NCBI GenBank assembly: GCA_021780105.1
Contig: JAJXZJ010000045.1
Span: forward strand, 186,001 to 250,000
Source: a bacterium
GTDB taxonomy: Bacteria > Verrucomicrobiota > Verrucomicrobiia > Limisphaerales > J093
Reading direction: 5' to 3'
DNA: 64,000 nt
Below the pieces are notes generated by a model. The model saw nothing but the letters and a program-made list of their open reading frames with translations. It was not told where the DNA came from and made no database searches. The position numbers and the translations under genes were made by a program. The number at the start of each line of letters is the position of its first letter. The stretch's first letter is position 1. This document shows positions 55,689-63,678 of this stretch, piece after piece.

Positions 55689-56273
55689 TCAATGCGCGGA
55701 GCGCCACGCAGCCATGCGGTTGACCGGAACGACCGATGTTGGCGCGCGGCCGGGTGCCATCGTGCTGGCGTTGGGATTGGTTTGGACCAAGGAATTTTGC
55801 CCCGCCCTTGTGTCAGCCGGACCAACCGCAGGACTCGCGGGTTGAGTTGCCGGGGCAGGCGCATTGGCCAGTGTGTTGCGGGGCAGTGGCGGCCCCCAAA
55901 CCATCGGTGCCGCCGCTGGAATCGCCGCCGGCGGCGCCGGCTTGGCGGCAAGTTGAGCCATCGGCGCCGGCGTTCCGTTGACAACCGACGTGGCGTTGTT
56001 GGTCAGCGGCACGCCGGCGGTGCGAAAGAATTCGCCAGCCAGCAGGTTGGCATTCATCATCGGCGTTCGTCGCGTGACATAAGAAATGCCACCGCCACCG
56101 TAGCCGCCACCCATCGCGCCGAACTGGTTTTGGCCGAAGCCGGGCGCCATATAAACGCGCGGAATCACTGCGCCGCCGGTGCCAGGCAGGCCCATCATTT
56201 GCGCGTTGGTCAGAAGCGCGCCCAGCAGCACCGCCAGCCAGAGCAGGTATCGCATGAGCAACAGATAATTCAT
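55689..56273 (-). CDS. Secreted Ala/Pro-rich protein of unknown function
   Basis: 194 residues from the ATG at 56273 (an ATG at 56255 is possible). A signal peptide (LLLMRYLLWLAVLLGALLTNA) is followed by a Gly/Met/Tyr-rich stretch (QFGAMGGGYGGGGISYV) and then a long low-complexity Ala/Pro/Asn region (AAKPAPPAAIPAAAPMVWGP). It has no cysteines or known domain that I recognise. The open frame continues 99 codons upstream without a plausible start. The biased composition makes false prediction possible, but the clear signal peptide supports a real gene. It is about 100 nt downstream of the Gfo/Idh gene. Confidence 0.55.
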   Translation of the reverse strand: MNYLLLMRYLLWLAVLLGALLTNAQMMGLPGTGGAVIPRVYMAPGFGQNQFGAMGGGYGGGGISYVTRRTPMMNANLLAGEFFRTAGVPLTNNATSVVNGTPAPMAQLAAKPAPPAAIPAAAPMVWGPPLPRNTLANAPAPATQPASPAVGPADTRAGQNSLVQTNPNASTMAPGRAPTSVVPVNRMAAWRSAH

Positions 56274-56374
56274 CCGGTTGTCATCGGCAACCGCGCGCGG
56301 GCCTGGGCCGGTGGCGATGGGCAGGCGATGCGCAGGCGATGCGCCCGCCCGCCTTTGATCCGGCGGTCCCGAAC

Positions 56375-57799
56375 TCAAGCCGGTTCCCAGCCGGAGCGGT
56401 AGCTTTCCTTGAGGAAGCGCTCGGCTTCCGGCGCGTTCGGCGATTTCATGGCGGCGGCATCCCATTCCATCACCTTGTTCAAGCGGATGGCCACCAGCCC
56501 AAGGAGGCCGATTTCGGTGAGGGCCGCCCCGTAACCGAAGCTGGCGCTGGCCGGCGGGCCGCCCTTGCATGCGTCAATCCAGTCACGGTGATGGCCCTTG
56601 GAGCGCGGCAGCGTCTTCGGCGGGCGCTTGAAGTCGTCCATCCGCGAGCCGGGCAGCAACCGCGGATCCCCCGCCCAGCCGGGACAGGTGATCATGCCCT
56701 TGTCGCCGACGAAAAGTGTGCCGTTGCCGCCGGCGCCGAGTTCATCGTCTGGCTCCAGACCATCCGGGCGACGCGGTCGCATGCCGCCGTCATACCAGGT
56801 GAATTTCACCGGCGGCATTTTGCCGCGCGCGGGGAACTGGTAGTAGTAAACGCCACCCGGCGGCGCCATCTCCGCGTCCACGCCGCCCGCCGCGTAAGCC
56901 TCGATGCTGGTGGGCGCCTTGAGATCAAGCGCCCAGCACGGAGCGTCGAAGTTGTGGCAGAAGAAGTCGCCGATGGGCGCGGTGCCAAACGCCCAATAAT
57001 CGCGCCAGCTCACCGGCGTGTAGCACGAACTGTAGGGCCGCGGATCGCGCGGGCCAAGCCAGAGATCCCAGTTCACGCCCGCGGGCACCGGCTCCTCGGC
57101 GGGCCGACCATGGGAGTATTTCTTGTTCCAGCGGCTGGCGCTGGTCCAGGCGTGGACCTCGCGCACGTCGCCGATGACGCCGGCCCAGATCCACTCGCAC
57201 GTCTGCCGGATGCCGTCGCCGGAATGGCCCTGGTTGCCCATCTGCGTGGCGACACCGGTTTCCTGGGCGACCTTCGCCATCAAACGCGCCTCCCAGACGT
57301 TGTGCGCGAGGGGCTTTTCGCAATAGACGTGTTTGCCCTGCCGCATCGCAGTCACGCACACGATGGCGTGCGCGTGGTCCGGCGTGGCGCAGAGAATGGC
57401 GTCCACAGCCTTCTCCTTGTCCAACATCACGCGGAAATCCTCGTAGTCCGCGACGTGAAAATTCGGCGTCTTTTCGGAATAATGCTTCTCCGCCTCGGCC
57501 TTGACCGGCAACCGGCCGGCGACGCCCCCGAAATAATAATCTTTGAGGTCATCGTGCTCGATGGGGTCGGCCACGGCGATAATCTGCACGTCCGACAGGG
57601 GAAACAGTCCGCCGCGCATATTCGTGCGACCCTGGCCACCGGCGCCGACGATGGCGACGTTCACCTTTTCGCTGGGCGGCACGAAGCGCGGCCCGCCGAG
57701 GACGTGACGCGGGACAATGGTGAACGCGGCGGCGGCCGTGGCGGTGGTGCCAAGAAAACGGCGGCGGGAAAGTCCGGGACGAACGGGAGTCTTATTCAT
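56375..57799 (-). CDS. Tat-exported Gfo/Idh/MocA-family oxidoreductase
   Basis: 474 residues from ATG 57799 (57808 also possible). The N-terminus is a twin-arginine signal (LSRRRFLGTTATAAAAFTIV). The dinucleotide-binding motif is AIVGAGGQGR, and the family's EKPLAHN motif supplies the catalytic-site Lys (CEKPLAHNVWEARLM). The C-terminal half has the usual GDFFCHNFDAPCWALDL and GNGTLFVGDKGMITC blocks. Such secreted members, abundant in Verrucomicrobia and Planctomycetes, are thought to act on sugars or glycans with tightly bound NAD(P). The segment covering its first codons and leader is duplicated at 63432-63678. Confidence 0.9.
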   Translation of the reverse strand: MNKTPVRPGLSRRRFLGTTATAAAAFTIVPRHVLGGPRFVPPSEKVNVAIVGAGGQGRTNMRGGLFPLSDVQIIAVADPIEHDDLKDYYFGGVAGRLPVKAEAEKHYSEKTPNFHVADYEDFRVMLDKEKAVDAILCATPDHAHAIVCVTAMRQGKHVYCEKPLAHNVWEARLMAKVAQETGVATQMGNQGHSGDGIRQTCEWIWAGVIGDVREVHAWTSASRWNKKYSHGRPAEEPVPAGVNWDLWLGPRDPRPYSSCYTPVSWRDYWAFGTAPIGDFFCHNFDAPCWALDLKAPTSIEAYAAGGVDAEMAPPGGVYYYQFPARGKMPPVKFTWYDGGMRPRRPDGLEPDDELGAGGNGTLFVGDKGMITCPGWAGDPRLLPGSRMDDFKRPPKTLPRSKGHHRDWIDACKGGPPASASFGYGAALTEIGLLGLVAIRLNKVMEWDAAAMKSPNAPEAERFLKESYRSGWEPA

Positions 57800-57961
57800 G
57801 GCAATCATGGCTTGCTTATGCGTTTTGCGCAGCATGAACCGGCACCGCGGACGACACAAGTTGGAAAACAGGACAATGCCGGCAGTCTCGCCGGCCAGGC
57901 TGGTAACGCGACTCGCCGGGATTTTTTGTCGGATTTTGCATGCTGGCGGCGATAGGGTTTT
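57753..57961. repeat. Leader segment duplicated at 63432-63678
   Basis: This stretch covers the first ~16 codons and leader of the Gfo/Idh gene, up to the sequence just before the sigma-factor start. A degenerate copy lies at 63432-63678 in the same orientation. Shared blocks are the AAAACGGCGGCGGG start, TTCATGGCAATCATGGCTTG, AGCATGAACC, AAGTTGGAAAAC and the closing AGGGTTTT. Confidence 0.7.
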
Positions 57962-57965
57962 ACAG

Positions 57966-59786
57966 ATGAGTGAAACCGATCTGGAATTGCTGCAACGGTA
58001 TGCCCACGGGCGGGCCGAGGACGCCTTCACCGAAATCGTCCGCCGGCACCTTGGGTTGGTTTACTCCGCGGCGCGACGACAGGTCCGCTCACCCGAACTT
58101 GCCGAGGAAATCGCCCAGTCCGTTTTCGCCGATCTTGCCCGGCAGGCCGCCCGTCTTGCCCCAGACACGATTCTTACCGCCTGGCTTTACCAGGTGACCC
58201 GTCGCACGGCCATAGACGTCGTCCGCCGCGAAACCCGCCGCCAATTGCGGGAACGACTCGCCTCTGAGATGAATGCCACGACCGCAACCGCCGATGACTG
58301 GACGCGCATTGAACCGCTGCTCGACGAGGCCATGAATGCGCTGGATGACACGGATCGCGCCGCCGTCCTGCTCCGCTACTTCGAAAACAAATCCCTGCGC
58401 GAAGTCGGTCAGGCGCTCGGGACCACGGATGACGCCGCACAAAAACGCGTGAGCCGGGCGGTCGAACGCCTCCGTGAATTCTTCTCCAAACGCAACGTGA
58501 CAATTGGCGCGAGCGGACTGGTGGTGTTGATCTCCGCGAATGCCATCCAAGCGGCACCAGCCGGTCTGGCGGCAGGCATCTCGGCGGTCGCGCTGGCCAC
58601 CGCCGCGGGAAATGCGGGCACCGTTTCGGGTTTCCTGAAATTGATGACTATGACCAAACTCCAATCCGCCATCATCGGGGGCGTTCTCGTCGGCGCTGTG
58701 GCAGTGCCGGTCGCCATGCAACACCAGGCGAAGCTGCGCCAGGAAAACCAGTCTTTGCGCCGGCAACTCACCGAGTTCGAAGCCACAAGCCAGGAACTGT
58801 CAAACCAGCTTGCGCAATTGAACCCTGCGGCCGTTCCCAATCCGCCGGCACCAGCCGTTGTCGCTGTTACTGCAACCAACCCGCCGGCCAAGACATCGCC
58901 TTTTGAGCAGGTCGTGGACTTCATCGCCGCGCACCGCGATCTTCCGCGCGAGCAGATTGAGGCCTACCTGCGGCAGAACCATCGCAACGTCGAGAGTCTC
59001 CTGGCGGCGTTTCAAGTGAGTCACGATCCCTCCTATCTGCGGGAGGCGGCGACGAACTCGCCGGGCGACCCCGCGGTGCAGTTCGCTGTGATCGCCAACC
59101 GCGTCTTCCCGGACGAGCAGCGCAAGTGGATTGACGCCTTCAAGGCTTCGTCGCCGAACAACGCGCTGCCGTGGTATTTCTCGGCCGCGGACTATTTCAA
59201 GGCGAACCGGTCTGATCAGGCGATTCAGGAGCTTGGTCAGGCGACGCGGCGGCAGCTTTACGGCGATTATGGAGCACAAACCGCCCAAGCGGTTGAGGAA
59301 ATGTATCGCGCCGCCGGTTGGCCAGAGTTGGCAGCGGAGGCGCGCGCGCCGGGCACCGCAACTTCGGTGTCGTATCTCAACGTTTTGAAGAGCCTGGCAA
59401 ACGAAACGGTGCAGACTCAGCAACAATACGTCAGCCAGAGTGATGTCAGTTCCGCGAATTCGATGACCGCCATGGGCATGGTCCTTGGCGACCAATTAAG
59501 ACGGGCTTCCGGGCCAATTGATCAACTGGTGGGAATCTCCATCGAAAAGAAATTGCTGGCGCAATTGGACCCGGCGGCGAACTACGATTTCCTGGGCCAG
59601 CCGGTCAGCGAAGTGCAGGCGGAGTTGGACCGGCAGAAGGAGGTCATCCGCGAAGCGATCGCAACCAGGGACCAAATCCGCGCCACGCTCAATGAGAGTG
59701 AACTGGCCGACTACTGGGAACGCGAGAAGCTTTACGGAGAAATGTATGCCATGCAGTGGCTACAATCGAAGTATGGCAAGCCGTGA
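57966..59786 (+). CDS. ECF-type sigma factor fused to membrane and periplasmic domains
   Basis: 606 residues from the ATG at 57966. Residues 1-175 are a complete ECF sigma factor: LVYSAARRQVRSPELAEEIA, TAWLYQVTRRTAIDVVRRE, then DDTDRAAVLLRYFENKSLRE and DDAAQKRVSRAVERLR. Next come a hydrophobic Ala-rich segment (about 180-217), a clear membrane helix (about 233-250, SAIIGGVLVGAVAVPVAM), a coiled coil (about 252-285) and a Pro-rich linker. A large helical domain (about 310-606) follows with repeat-like units such as PREQIEAYLRQNHRNVESLL and PGDPAVQFAVIANRVFPDEQ. The last domain is predicted to be outside the cytoplasm. This makes sigma factor and sensor one polypeptide; release by proteolysis is an inference. 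Confidence 0.88.
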   Translation: MSETDLELLQRYAHGRAEDAFTEIVRRHLGLVYSAARRQVRSPELAEEIAQSVFADLARQAARLAPDTILTAWLYQVTRRTAIDVVRRETRRQLRERLASEMNATTATADDWTRIEPLLDEAMNALDDTDRAAVLLRYFENKSLREVGQALGTTDDAAQKRVSRAVERLREFFSKRNVTIGASGLVVLISANAIQAAPAGLAAGISAVALATAAGNAGTVSGFLKLMTMTKLQSAIIGGVLVGAVAVPVAMQHQAKLRQENQSLRRQLTEFEATSQELSNQLAQLNPAAVPNPPAPAVVAVTATNPPAKTSPFEQVVDFIAAHRDLPREQIEAYLRQNHRNVESLLAAFQVSHDPSYLREAATNSPGDPAVQFAVIANRVFPDEQRKWIDAFKASSPNNALPWYFSAADYFKANRSDQAIQELGQATRRQLYGDYGAQTAQAVEEMYRAAGWPELAAEARAPGTATSVSYLNVLKSLANETVQTQQQYVSQSDVSSANSMTAMGMVLGDQLRRASGPIDQLVGISIEKKLLAQLDPAANYDFLGQPVSEVQAELDRQKEVIREAIATRDQIRATLNESELADYWEREKLYGEMYAMQWLQSKYGKP

Positions 59787-59888
59787 GATCGCCTGGCGAC
59801 GAAATCGGCAAGTCTGGCGGCACGGATGAAGGCGCGGGACGGGAACGCGCGCGAATGAAAGACCGAGTGGTTCACTGAACAGCCTGAG

Positions 59889-60479
59889 ATGCGTTGGCAA
59901 AGAAAACAGAATCGGCCGGCGGGATCCAACTTTCTTTCTGGTTCCGCCTTGCCGGCCGGGACGGGGAACATCCTGCTTTGGGTGCTCGCGCTGGGCGGAT
60001 TCCTGGTCGCGCTGGCATCGGCCTATCGGCAAACCCATCCGCCTGCCAACAACTGGAACTACAACCTCCGTACGCCGGGCGTATTGGCGTTAAACGCATT
60101 CCTCGCATCGGCCCTGGCGATCGGCTATGCCTTCAAGGAAGGCGAATTCGCGCGCTGGACAAGTTTGTTTGCGTGCCTTCGCTTCGGGCTTTGGGCGACG
60201 GCGGTTTTCCACCTGCTGTCGCCGAGCATCAACGAAGAAGGTCTGTTCCTTACCAACTCCGGCACCTTTGATGCGCCCTACGTGATCCTCGGGGCCTGCA
60301 TTCACGGTGGGCTGGCCGCGTTGATCGCCAGTCCATTCGCCGTCCGCGCGCTGTACCTGTCGGAGAGGCGATTTTTCCAGGCAGACGAGACCTCCGCGTT
60401 GGAAATGTGTGGTGCCACGATTCTCGTCTTCTACATCGTCACTGGAATCGTGAGGCTGCTCGCCTGGGGAGGACACTAA
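59889..60479 (+). CDS. Membrane protein of unknown function
   Basis: 196 residues with about four hydrophobic helices (NILLWVLALGGFLVALASAY, VLALNAFLASALAIGYAF, VILGACIHGGLAALIASPFA and MCGATILVFYIVTGIVRLLAW). The connecting loops contain a HxxSPSINEEG segment. I do not recognise a family. It starts with an ATG at 59889, 102 nt after the sigma-fusion gene on the same strand, and could be co-transcribed with it. Confidence 0.65.
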   Translation: MRWQRKQNRPAGSNFLSGSALPAGTGNILLWVLALGGFLVALASAYRQTHPPANNWNYNLRTPGVLALNAFLASALAIGYAFKEGEFARWTSLFACLRFGLWATAVFHLLSPSINEEGLFLTNSGTFDAPYVILGACIHGGLAALIASPFAVRALYLSERRFFQADETSALEMCGATILVFYIVTGIVRLLAWGGH

Positions 60480-60620
60480 CGCATCGCCTCCGAGACTCTT
60501 GAGAATTTCAAGCACTTTCTGACTGGCAACTTCGCCGATCCGGATCGTGGGAAGGCACGAATGTGCCAATGATTCGGCGCGAATCTGCGTGCTCTTTTTG
60601 CCTTCGATCAATCTGTCGGT

Positions 60621-62306
60621 TCAAACAATCACAGCAACCAGAGCCACCAGCAATCCCGTCGCTGGAAGCAGCCACCGGCGATTTCCTGAGATTGCCTCGA
60701 TCTGCAAGGACAACGCACCCAGAGCAAATGCCAGAACCACCATGGGGATCAAGACCGCCCGCGGACCCAGCGCGACGTAGAACCCGCGGACCAACGGCAT
60801 GATCAGAACCATCACTGGCACAGCCGAAACGCCAAGCCACAAGAACTGCGACCAAGACGTTTTGCAAAGGCCCGAAACCACCAGAGTGCCGAACAGACCA
60901 AACAAGAGTGGCCAGAGGCCGACATACGAGGCACCGGGCATCCAAATCGCCGTGGCTACCGCCACGATGAGCCACCAAAACCACGATCCCAGCGCCAGCT
61001 CCGCCGGCGCGATCCAGCGGCCTAACGTCGCGTGCAGTGTCGTGCCGATCATCACAGTCAGCGCCACAGCCACCAGCCAATAACGCTCCGCCAGAAATTT
61101 GCCGAACCACGCTGGGGCGACCCGCCACAGAGGGTTCAACAACTCGTAGCTGAGCCCGAAAGCGGTTCCGACGACCAGCGGAATTGCCGCCCAAGTCAGA
61201 CAGGCGAGGAATAGTTTTGCCGCCGTAACCTTGCCGCTCCTGATCCACACGGCGGCCACGCCGAGGAAGGATATCGCGGCCAGTAGCGCAAGCAGAATAG
61301 CCCAACCACTTGGATAATGCACCAGCCAGCGCCCGAACAAATCGAAATACACCGCGTCCGGTCCATGCAGTGCCGCCAGATCGAGATTCCCGAAATGCCG
61401 CGCGAGGCTGAGCGCGTAGGCGCCCTGATGCTGCAGGCTGCGAAGGCTGAGGTGCGCGATGTCATCGGTGGGCGCGTGGTAGTGCCGGGCATCGCCGATG
61501 AACGCGAAGTTCAGGCCCGGCAGCCCGGCTTGTTTGAACACCGTGAAGTCCGTGTCGTTCGGCATCCGCCGGTAAACTTCATCCATAAGTGAGTTGGCCA
61601 CCGGACGCGGCGCGGCTCTGGCGAATTCGCGGATGACCGGGCCGTTTCCGGCACCTGTCTCGAACATGAAGACTGGACCGCTGACGCCGCGTGCCTCGAA
61701 ATTGAGCACCAGGCGAAGGTCCTTCATCCACGGGCATCCTGCCGCGAAAGCCCGTGCGCCGGACAACGCTGGCGCTTCTTCACCATCGGTGAACAGCAGG
61801 ATGATGTCGTTCTGCAGCCTCGGTCCGGCCTTGAGCGCGCGGGCGGTTTCGATGAGGGCCGCGACCGCAGCACCGTCGTCGCTGGCGCCGGGCCCGGCCG
61901 GCACGGAATCGTGGTGGCACACCAGTGCGATCGCCCGCGAAGGTCGGTTCGGCGCACCAACACCGGGAATCCGGGCCATCAAGTTGGCGCCGGTAGCCTC
62001 CCTTCCCCCCACTTGGACGGGAAACGATTGGACTTCCACAGCCAGCCCAAGGGCACGCAATTGTTCAGCAATGTAGTCGCACACGGCGGTGTCAGCCTGC
62101 GAACCCAAGGGATGCGGCGTCTGCGCGATGGCGCGAACGTGGACCAATGCTCGTTCGGCTGAGAATCCGGCGGCCGGTGCGTCCGCGGGAGTAGGAGCCG
62201 GCGGATTTGGGGCAACCGTTGCCAGCCAGGCTACGCCCACGAGGACGACGAACAGGAGAATGCGCTGAACGCAACCAAGCTCGCATTGTTGGCTTACCGG
62301 ACTCAC
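60621..62306 (-). CDS. M28-family zinc aminopeptidase with C-terminal membrane domain
   Basis: 561 residues from GTG 62306; ATG 62474 would give 617 but would overlap the MraZ-like gene. A hydrophobic segment near the N-terminus (ILLFVVLVGVAWLATV) acts as signal or anchor. M28 zinc ligands are seen in ALVCHHDSVPAGPGASDDGA (His-x-Asp and Asp), LFTDGEEAPALSGARAF (Glu-Glu), NFEARGVSGP and the final His in DARHYHAPTDDI. After about residue 330 come roughly eight membrane helices, as in Fxna-type membrane M28 peptidases. The likely role is removal of N-terminal residues from peptides outside the cytoplasm. An ATG at 62286 opens the +1 frame right before the hydrophobic part, so a start-region frameshift is possible. 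Confidence 0.83.
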   Translation of the reverse strand: MSPVSQQCELGCVQRILLFVVLVGVAWLATVAPNPPAPTPADAPAAGFSAERALVHVRAIAQTPHPLGSQADTAVCDYIAEQLRALGLAVEVQSFPVQVGGREATGANLMARIPGVGAPNRPSRAIALVCHHDSVPAGPGASDDGAAVAALIETARALKAGPRLQNDIILLFTDGEEAPALSGARAFAAGCPWMKDLRLVLNFEARGVSGPVFMFETGAGNGPVIREFARAAPRPVANSLMDEVYRRMPNDTDFTVFKQAGLPGLNFAFIGDARHYHAPTDDIAHLSLRSLQHQGAYALSLARHFGNLDLAALHGPDAVYFDLFGRWLVHYPSGWAILLALLAAISFLGVAAVWIRSGKVTAAKLFLACLTWAAIPLVVGTAFGLSYELLNPLWRVAPAWFGKFLAERYWLVAVALTVMIGTTLHATLGRWIAPAELALGSWFWWLIVAVATAIWMPGASYVGLWPLLFGLFGTLVVSGLCKTSWSQFLWLGVSAVPVMVLIMPLVRGFYVALGPRAVLIPMVVLAFALGALSLQIEAISGNRRWLLPATGLLVALVAVIV

Positions 62307-62410
62307 TCCGGCGAGTCTGGTTGGAACATCGCTTCGTCTCAAGCTGGTAAAGCGCCGCAAGCCGTGAGCGTGCTCGCGTGTTAACGCGCCTTCCGTCGCA
62401 TCACGCGGCG

Positions 62411-62932
62411 CTACAGGGCGCGAAATACGTTGCTGTCGGAGACGGCATTGTCTGTCATCGTCTGGGCGAAGCACGCGGCATCCCAGATCTCAAACTTGTC
62501 CAGGCAGCCGACCAACGCGACTTCCCTCGTGATGCCGGTTGCCTCCAACAGTTTCAACGGGAGCAGCAATCGGCCTGTCGAATCCAGTTCCACCTGGACC
62601 GAGCAACCGGCGATGCGCTGCTGTAGTGTTTCGCTGATGCCGGCGCTGCCCGCCGCCTCCCTCAAGACGGCGTCCAACCGCCGTTGAAATCTCTCCGCCG
62701 GCAACGCCAAAATGGCCCTTCCACCCGGCGTGAGACAGACCGCAAACTCACGCGGTCCTCCGTGACGCCATTGAGCTGGTATCAGCACACGGCGCCTGGC
62801 ATCCAACGCGCGATGATGGAGTCCAAGGTAGGCGTGCCACCCCGCGCCTTCGTGCGACGCGCGTTTATCCGCTGGCCGACGGCCGGGAGCGTTGTCGCCG
62901 GATGCGGGCACCTCGCGTGGGCTGGGTGGCAT
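62411..62932 (-). CDS. MraZ-like double SpoVT/AbrB-fold protein, orphan
   Basis: 173 residues from ATG 62932 (63010 also possible). Two AbrB-like halves can be seen: HHRALDARRRVLIPAQWR followed by FAVCLTPGGRAILALPAERF, and VQVELDSTGRLLLPLKLLEA followed by VALVGCLDKFEIWDAACF. These match the two DxxGR/LP-type repeats of MraZ, a nucleoid-bound repressor of the division and cell wall cluster. MraZ is normally ~145 residues and next to rsmH (mraW); here it has an extra ~35-residue N-terminal part and no dcw genes near it. The first DxxGR reads DARRR, so that half may be altered. Confidence 0.75.
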   Translation of the reverse strand: MPPSPREVPASGDNAPGRRPADKRASHEGAGWHAYLGLHHRALDARRRVLIPAQWRHGGPREFAVCLTPGGRAILALPAERFQRRLDAVLREAAGSAGISETLQQRIAGCSVQVELDSTGRLLLPLKLLEATGITREVALVGCLDKFEIWDAACFAQTMTDNAVSDSNVFRAL

Positions 62933-63038
62933 GGCTAACACTTGCTGACTCTTTGGAAGCCTGTAAAGCCCGGATTGCGCGGGCCGCCGTTTCTGGTTGA
63001 AAATCTGCAATCACCGTCGCCTGAGCCAAAAGCAGGTT

Positions 63039-63439
63039 ATGCAGCGTCGAAGTTTTTGAAATGTGCCGGCGTTTCGGCGACGGCGTTCACCATCGTTCCA
63101 GGTCATGTCCTCGGCGCCGCCGGCCCAACACCGCCCAGCGGGAAACTCACGCCGGCCCTCATCGGCTGCGGCACCCAGGGCCGGCGGGAAATGATTGATC
63201 TGCTGCCACTGCCCAACGTGCAGGTGGTGGCCGTGTGCGACCCCAACAAGGACAGCGACAACTACGTGGACTGGTCGAAGGACGGCATGCGATCCGGCAT
63301 CGCCAACGCCATCGGCAAGCCCGACTGGCGCGCCGGCATTGAACAGCGGATCGAGGAGTTGAAGCCCGACCTGGCCGCCGACGGATTTTGCCTGCAACCC
63401 TTCTTCGCGACGGAGGCGGCGCGTTCCTGGCGGCGCTGA
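63039..63439 (+). pseudogene. Frameshifted and truncated Gfo/Idh/MocA oxidoreductase gene
   Basis: ATG 63039 starts MQRRSF, the beginning of a twin-arginine signal, and hits a stop at 63057-63059. In the next frame the protein continues LKCAGVSATAFTIVPGHVLG, then LIGCGTQGRREMIDLLPLPN and VQVVAVCDPNKDSDNYVDW. One base is missing in a run of five Ts (63053-63057). The similarity to the Rossmann domain of Tat-exported Gfo/Idh proteins ends near 63400, before the EKPL motif, and the frame stops at 63439. The break coincides with the start of the duplicated leader of another Gfo/Idh copy. This is a gene remnant of roughly 130 of the expected ~450 residues. Confidence 0.8.
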
Positions 63440-63678
63440 GAAAACGGCGGCGGGAGAGTTCGAGACGAGCGGGAGTCTTGTTCATGGCAATCATGGCTTG
63501 TGTTCTGTGTTGCGTGCAGCATGAACCGCGGCTGCGAAAGCGACTCAAGTTGGAAAACGGGACAATCGCGGTGATGTCCTTGGCGGTTCAGGAACGCGGC
63601 CGCTGGTTCGCATTTCAGCCGGAACGCAAGCGTCGGGGATTTTTGCCGGAGCTCGCGGGCCGCGGCGATTAGGGTTTT
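63432..63678 (-). pseudogene. Degenerate copy of the start and leader of a Gfo/Idh gene
   Basis: On the minus strand an ATG at 63485 encodes MNKTPARLELSRRRFLSAA, the same twin-arginine start as the intact gene at 57799 (MNKTPVRPGLSRRRFLGTT). After about 19 residues the similarity stops and the frame runs into the head-on pseudogene at 63039-63439. The leader up to 63678 matches 57800-57961 in blocks. It is a 5' end left by recombination or deletion. Confidence 0.7.
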
